Shown here: piece after piece, positions 50,159 to 54,224 of the stretch | Layout of the letters: every line of letters begins with the position of its first letter | Numbering within the stretch: the first letter of the stretch is position 1 | Origin: Clarireedia homoeocarpa | Taxonomy: Eukaryota; Ascomycota; Leotiomycetes; Helotiales; Rutstroemiaceae | Direction of reading: 5' to 3' | Assembly (NCBI GenBank): GCA_001465935.1 | Contig: LNKV01000076.1 | Span: forward strand, 1 to 54,224 | DNA: 54,224 nucleotides | Notes under the pieces: model-generated | Databases searched by the model: none | The model's input: only the letters and a program-made list of their open reading frames with translations | Told to the model about the DNA's origin: nothing | Made by a program: the position numbers and the translations under genes

Positions 50159-51794
50159 CTAATCTGACCAAGGATCATATCCAGTATTAGGATGTGGCCA
50201 TCCGAGATCCTCTGCGATGTCGGGCCAATGCAAAACCTCTTCGCCCTCTTCATCTGAGCCAAGGTAGGTACGATAGCCGCTTCCATCCCCAAACGTCACT
50301 TTGTTGTAATTCCTGGATTGTTTCTTTTGCCTTCTGCTCTCCCGTTCCTTCTCTAGGCGTAGCTCCTCGACTTTCGTGGCTTCAGCCCAGGTCTGGAATG
50401 CTTCCTTTTTTAAGGTACAGAATAGTATAACCTCTCTCGTAGCCAAGACGTCCTCCAAACAATCGTGGATAGCCTCTTTATTCTTCCGGATTTGAATATG
50501 AACCAGTTCAGAGCAGAGTGTCTGTAATCCCCACCGAATGCGATGAATGCCAACAGCTTTTCTTGACAAGATCCCAGAATCCACAATAAGGGGATGGATT
50601 ATCCTCAGGGCTTCCAAGTCATGCTGTAATGCATGGCCGACAATGATAGTATTGCTATCGATATATTTCCACAGCTCTAACCGGGCTGCCTCCCAGCCCC
50701 GCAGCGTCTGTCCTTGCCGAGTCGCAGTTTCAAGTCTGCTTTTCGATATACCATGAATTTAAGACCGCATCTGGGTTATGGGTTCTCGGGGACATATATA
50801 TCGGTTAAGAAGTACTGCGCCAGTAAAATAGTCGGTAACGCAAAGTAAGATCGCTTCACTCCCTCCGCCAGCAACCCCTGCCATTTCACAGTCAAGGGCC
50901 ACCGCAAGGCATTTCGTCTCCGCGGAGGCTGGTGGGGTTTGTCGGGAGTCTTTGTGTTTAATCGCGCGTAGAGGCATTTCGAAATCGTGCGTTGGTGAGG
51001 TCTGACAGCCTCTTCCCCCATCGCTGCAGCATTTATACGGCCTCTTTGAGTTCTGCAACGTTTTGGAGTTAAGCATTTTCCCGACATTGATCCTCATACA
51101 ATAAAACATACCCGTTTATTTCGCTTATATAGATGGAAGATACAGTCTCGACCGACCGCTTTCTTTTCTTGTCCTTTACTATTTTAGTTTAACCCCCTAT
51201 GTTCAGCAGCGGAAACTTACTATTACAGCGCTTGCATTTCCGTGAATTGGCATAATCTAACGAATTGTACGGGTGTATAATGAAGCCGTTTTCCTGGAGC
51301 TCCATTGGCGTATGGCAATGTGTCGATAACGCATTGCGCACTCTGTCATATTCAGACTCCATAACCACAGACCAGGGTATATCTTGAAGGGGTAGTCTTG
51401 ACCGCAGGTATTGTTATCTGGGGAGTACTAGAGCCCGGTATGGTTGCACTTGGTAGTCGCCCATGTTCGCGTTTCGTTGTATGAATGTGATGCCCAAGTG
51501 CCTGTGGCTTTGCCGGTTTAATGAGAAAAGCCGCTTGCTGTTTTTTGTGCGCAGGGGAGTCTCGGATATGTTGATCTAGCGCTGTCTGTTCTTTGAACGA
51601 CCTGTTACACGGCGCACAGCGGGCTGACATCGTGGGCGTATGGGGCCAGATTTTGGGTACTGTTTTGGTTTGAGAATTGGTAGCGAAGACGCTTTTGGGG
51701 ACGATCGCTCAAGTAAAGACTTGGTTTGGGATGGAGGACTAACCGGCGGCTGTAAGTTTGTTAGCTCCTGTGTCGCTGCTCTCTTCTTCGCCAT
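50159..51794 (-). pseudogene. C2H2 zinc finger plus DEDDh 3'-5' RNA exonuclease (REXO-like), decayed
   Basis: ATG at 51794 (MAKKRAATQELTNLQPP). After a frameshift near 51625 comes a C2H2 finger, CAPCNRSFKEQTALDQH. After a second shift near 51385: IPWSVVMESEYDRVRNALS and YNSLDYANSRKCKRCN, then a GTAAGT intron. The exonuclease domain has CLAVALDCEMAGVAGGGSE (first Asp and Glu), IVGHALQHDLEALRIIHP (second Asp) and HDCLEDVLATREV (His and last Asp). A TAA (50759) interrupts just before IHGISKS. The tail is charged and coiled (RLEKERESRRQKKQS). Members trim structured RNAs. Catalytic residues survive, but two frameshifts and a stop indicate a recent pseudogene. Confidence 0.7.
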
Positions 51795-51855
51795 CGATTT
51801 CGGGTTTGATAGTTCGGTCAGGAATACGCAGGAGCCCTACACTACCCCGCAATGA

Positions 51856-52500
51856 ATATGGCGTCCAGTTCAGGCCTTAATGCCTAATATTAGAGGCATG
51901 GAAAATATAACTTCTACGACAAGAAATCAAGGTAAAGATGATTATGGTTCCTAGCTATACTGTAAAAGCTGAGTAGTTAGCTATGGGAATTTTGATGTAG
52001 TATCATGGATTGGTAATAAGTTCTGGATAGCTTGATACCTTGGGAAAAGAATTTACTTTTTGAAATCAGCTCGAGATGTTATTTGGCTTTCGTGACTCAG
52101 CCCAGCAAATGAGGGCACAGCTTAGCTCTATATATATCCTCAGGCAACATGATGACATCAGGGCCTTGCCTCCTCAAAGCAGCGATATACTAAAGTATAC
52201 TCGTCAGGCTACGATGTGATGACAAAGAAGCGACTAACTATAATTACTCTAGTGCTTCTTGGCCTTGTGGCTTATTTAAAACTAAGAGAGTGTACAAAGA
52301 CGAAGTCAGAATCGAACCCCACTGTAATAGCAGCAGTTTATATTTTCAGTTTGCACTTTGTAGGTACTATACTGTATTGACAATACAATTCTCGTAATCT
52401 TTTCTATCGTGGTAACCTAATTTGTTTGCTACATTCAAATCTGATGATCATACGAATTAAAGGTTTTAGCCCATAGTAGTTTTTGAAGGGTATTTTCTCG
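51856..52500. other. Non-coding stretch
   Basis: AT-rich upstream flank of the exonuclease pseudogene. A GAATCGAACCCC word at 52311-52322 resembles a reversed Pol III B box, but no tRNA folds around it. Nothing else recognised. Confidence 0.35.
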
Positions 52501-52502
52501 AA

Positions 52503-53021
52503 TGGATATTCGACTTCATACATATACCCCTCCTTCGACACTTCCTAATATTACCTCTTGGACCTCTCAAACACCACATAATCCTACTGAGGCAATTGTA
52601 TAATCGACGCTAGTTAAGAGGCAATTAAACGACTATAAGCAGATTCTCCAACACCTATTATTAGGGCAATCACCTCTCTAGCTAAGGGTACTGAGCAACT
52701 GGCACAGAAACTAGCTATTGTACGAGCTGATATCCATACCCTTTGGGCGGCCAACCATGAACTCAGTAAACGTCAGTTGAAAAAGAAAGTTCAAGTACAA
52801 CGGGGGGGGGGGGGGGAACTCTTGCAGTTCAAGAGGCTCTCGATATTATATTAGGAAAAGATAATTGGACTAACAAATAAGCTGTAGAGGCATCGGAAGG
52901 AGATGGAAGTCAACCGGAGGCAGCAAGTTCGCGGTGCTGTAGTAAATGCGGTAAGCCTGGTCAAAATATAAGAACCTGCCCAAATGCACTTATAGAGCCT
53001 ATATCATTAGATTCCGAATAG
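52503..53021 (+). pseudogene. C-terminal part of a Fot1/pogo transposase
   Basis: Reads YTPPSTLPNITSWTSQTPHN, then AITSLAKGTEQLAQKLAIVR, ADIHTLWAANHELSKRQLKK and, after a G-run, AVQEALDIILGKDN. This is the conserved helical C-terminus of fungal pogo transposases (KGTE..., ANxxLSKRR, QxGxLTVQE). It ends with a knuckle, CSKCGKPGQNIRTC, in which the His expected at the third ligand is Gln. The G-run (about 15 G at 52802-52816) sits where two Gly codons are expected and breaks the frame. TAA/TAG stops occur. The catalytic domain is missing. Confidence 0.7.
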
Positions 53022-53219
53022 CTTCAATTAATTTACTATGTTGTGGTTGATTAATCATATTTTTAAGTGGTAATAGTAGGTACAAGTGCGCAGCTTAGTG
53101 GTGTGCGCAGTGCACTGGTAAAGTACGTTACTGTATTAGACCTCACCACAAATTGATAATTCTTTCCCACATCAGCGTTATTCATATAGTTTATAATTTA
53201 TCCTCATTTAGAATCAACC

Positions 53220-53306
53220 ATGGCGACCCAATCGAGTGAAAATGAGGTAGCTTCCAAACCAATACTTGATGACTGTACATCTATCGTATCCGGCGCGAAG
53301 ATGCAT
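53220..53306 (+). CDS. Possible 29-codon first exon, gene cut off by a repeat
   Basis: ATG 53220 gives MATQSSENEVASKPILDD, CTSIVSGAKMH, followed by a donor GTACGT at 53307. DDCTSIVxGA is reminiscent of the first strand of some fungal BTB/POZ proteins, but too little remains to assign. Thirteen bases further the dispersed repeat (copy C) begins, and no continuation of a BTB domain follows. Confidence 0.3.
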
Positions 53307-53319
53307 GTACGTATACTTT

Positions 53320-53763
53320 TGTGAGATTTAGAGCTTGAATTGCATCTGATTGTGTCTATCTATCTATCTGAAGAACTAAGTACAATGGAAACTAACTGAG
53401 GTTTATATCCTCAAACTGTGGCAAAAAGAGTGATTCTAGGATATTGGACTGATTAGAAATACAAAGGAGCTTTTACAAATCAAAATGTTGATCACTGCAG
53501 AATCTGGGAATAGCTTCATTTTCACAACTTCGGGTAGTGAGTATCCTGTACTACCTGAATTGTGCATTTGGTATCATCTAATAACATTGCAACAACAATT
53601 ATTATTTTTTCATGAAACAGATCCTGTACTCAAGGAGATTGAAAACATGTTATCCGATTTAACAGCTGCCTTACTCCACCGCTTTTCTACGGTCACTCAA
53701 CCGCAAATTAAACCTAGAAGATGGCAAATAATATATGAAGCCCCCTACCGCCTATCGCTTTGA
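53320..53763 (+). repeat. Dispersed repeat, copy C, with diverged OrsD-like N-terminal ORF
   Basis: Begins TGTGAGATTTAGAGCTTGA and retains TATCTATCTGAAGAACTAA and GGTTTATATCCTCAA from copies A and B, then diverges. The ATG at 53485 opens a 92-codon frame with SGNSFIFTTSGSEYPVLPEL, where NSFIFT aligns with NALIFT in copies A and B. The rest (HRFSTVTQPQIKPRRWQIIY) is unrecognised. Confidence 0.5.
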
Positions 53764-54224
53764 ACGAAGGATAGTTATATAGAGAAGATATCATTAAAAA
53801 GCTAGTTTGTCTGGGTGTCCAATCGCGCGACTCAGCGACTCATAAATATCCCCCCCCCCCAAAAAGAATATTTGGTATCACTGATATTCACACATCTGCG
53901 AAGATAAATCATCTGGAATGTTGGATCCAAAGTCCTCGCTCCAAAAGCACTTATATTTGAGGCTCTTGCAAAATATTGAGTTAAGATCCAGACCATCTCC
54001 GTAGAACAACTTAAAAAAAATTTAAAAACCTCCAGAACAAAAGTCCTGAGTCGGCTCACAACTGGTTTTTTTGCTTAGCCTAAGACAAAGAAACTATAAA
54101 CACAAATGATTCCAATTGATCGCAATGTGGTTATATATCTTGAAAGTGAATCAATCAGTGATAAATATATTAGCGGGCGTTGTAGATATATTCAGTTTTC
54201 TTTAGTAACATAAACTCCAAGTCC
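53764..54224. other. Non-coding end of the window
   Basis: AT-rich with a C-run (CCCCCCCCCC near 53850) and an A-run near 54015. The 75-codon minus-strand frame at 53832-54059 has no support. Confidence 0.35.

Noticed and set aside
52300..52345. GAATCGAACCCC as the 3' end of a minus-strand tRNA
   Set aside because: The T-arm pairs poorly and no anticodon arm is present upstream on that strand.

Overview
The window is filamentous-fungal nuclear DNA. Evidence: short GT-AG introns of about 40-70 nt with CTAAC-like branch points, fungal-only families (2EXR/F-box-like proteins, AP-1-type bZIP, Fot1/pogo and Tc1 transposases, a Tad1-like LINE), and many TE reading frames broken by TAG/TAA at expected Trp or Gln codons, as repeat-induced point mutation (RIP) would leave. 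My impression is a Leotiomycete (Sclerotinia/Botrytis type), from general resemblance only. There are no operons, rRNA genes or CRISPR arrays, and no convincing tRNA. This is a gene-poor, repeat-rich accessory region, not core genome.

Layout. 1-3.9 kb: 3' end of a coiled-coil gene, small inverted-repeat elements, a gypsy-like Gag remnant (-) and a Tc1 scrap. 4.1-15 kb: the most gene-like part. It holds a four-exon four-helix membrane protein, an 85-aa two-exon gene ending tail-to-tail with a 604-aa three-exon gene, a 93-aa two-exon gene, a degenerate RasGEF-like gene, a broken ORF and an F-box-like protein. 15.2-19 kb: an OrsD-like 5' repeat, a 436-bp MITE, a pogo transposase remnant, and a solo LTR abutting the C-terminal RZ finger of a ZNFX1-type helicase. 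19.3-25 kb: an RRM protein (-), a second ZNFX1-like fragment (-) broken at Walker A, a complete 1.38-kb Tc1 element, and a 3' exon with no recognisable 5' part. 25-30.1 kb: MITEs and degraded sequence, then a complete bZIP gene. 30.56-36.9 kb: a 5.5-kb LINE (-) with 17-bp target duplications, inserted in the RNase H domain of an older LINE (+). 37-43 kb: a HAD fragment, a Fot1/pogo fragment, a 2EXR protein, degraded ORFs and an OrsD-like pseudogene. 44-48.7 kb: an intact intronless 822-aa ORF, then a 2.0-kb Tc1 element with two stop codons. 48.7-54.2 kb: a GC-rich patch, another OrsD-like fragment, a degraded ORF, a C2H2-plus-DEDDh exonuclease pseudogene, a pogo C-terminus, and a short first exon cut by a dispersed repeat.

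The genes do not form a pathway. The main themes are (i) decay of several transposon classes by RIP-like change, (ii) scattered pieces of two large fungal families, ZNFX1-type helicase and OrsD/DUF3505-like zinc-finger protein, and (iii) a few apparently intact lineage-specific genes (604 aa, 410 aa, 253 aa, 281 aa, 822 aa and two under 100 aa). I did not find a convincing new multi-gene system. The best leads are the OrsD-like dispersed element, the split ZNFX1-like fragments, the 822-aa fusion protein and the hidden small spliced genes.
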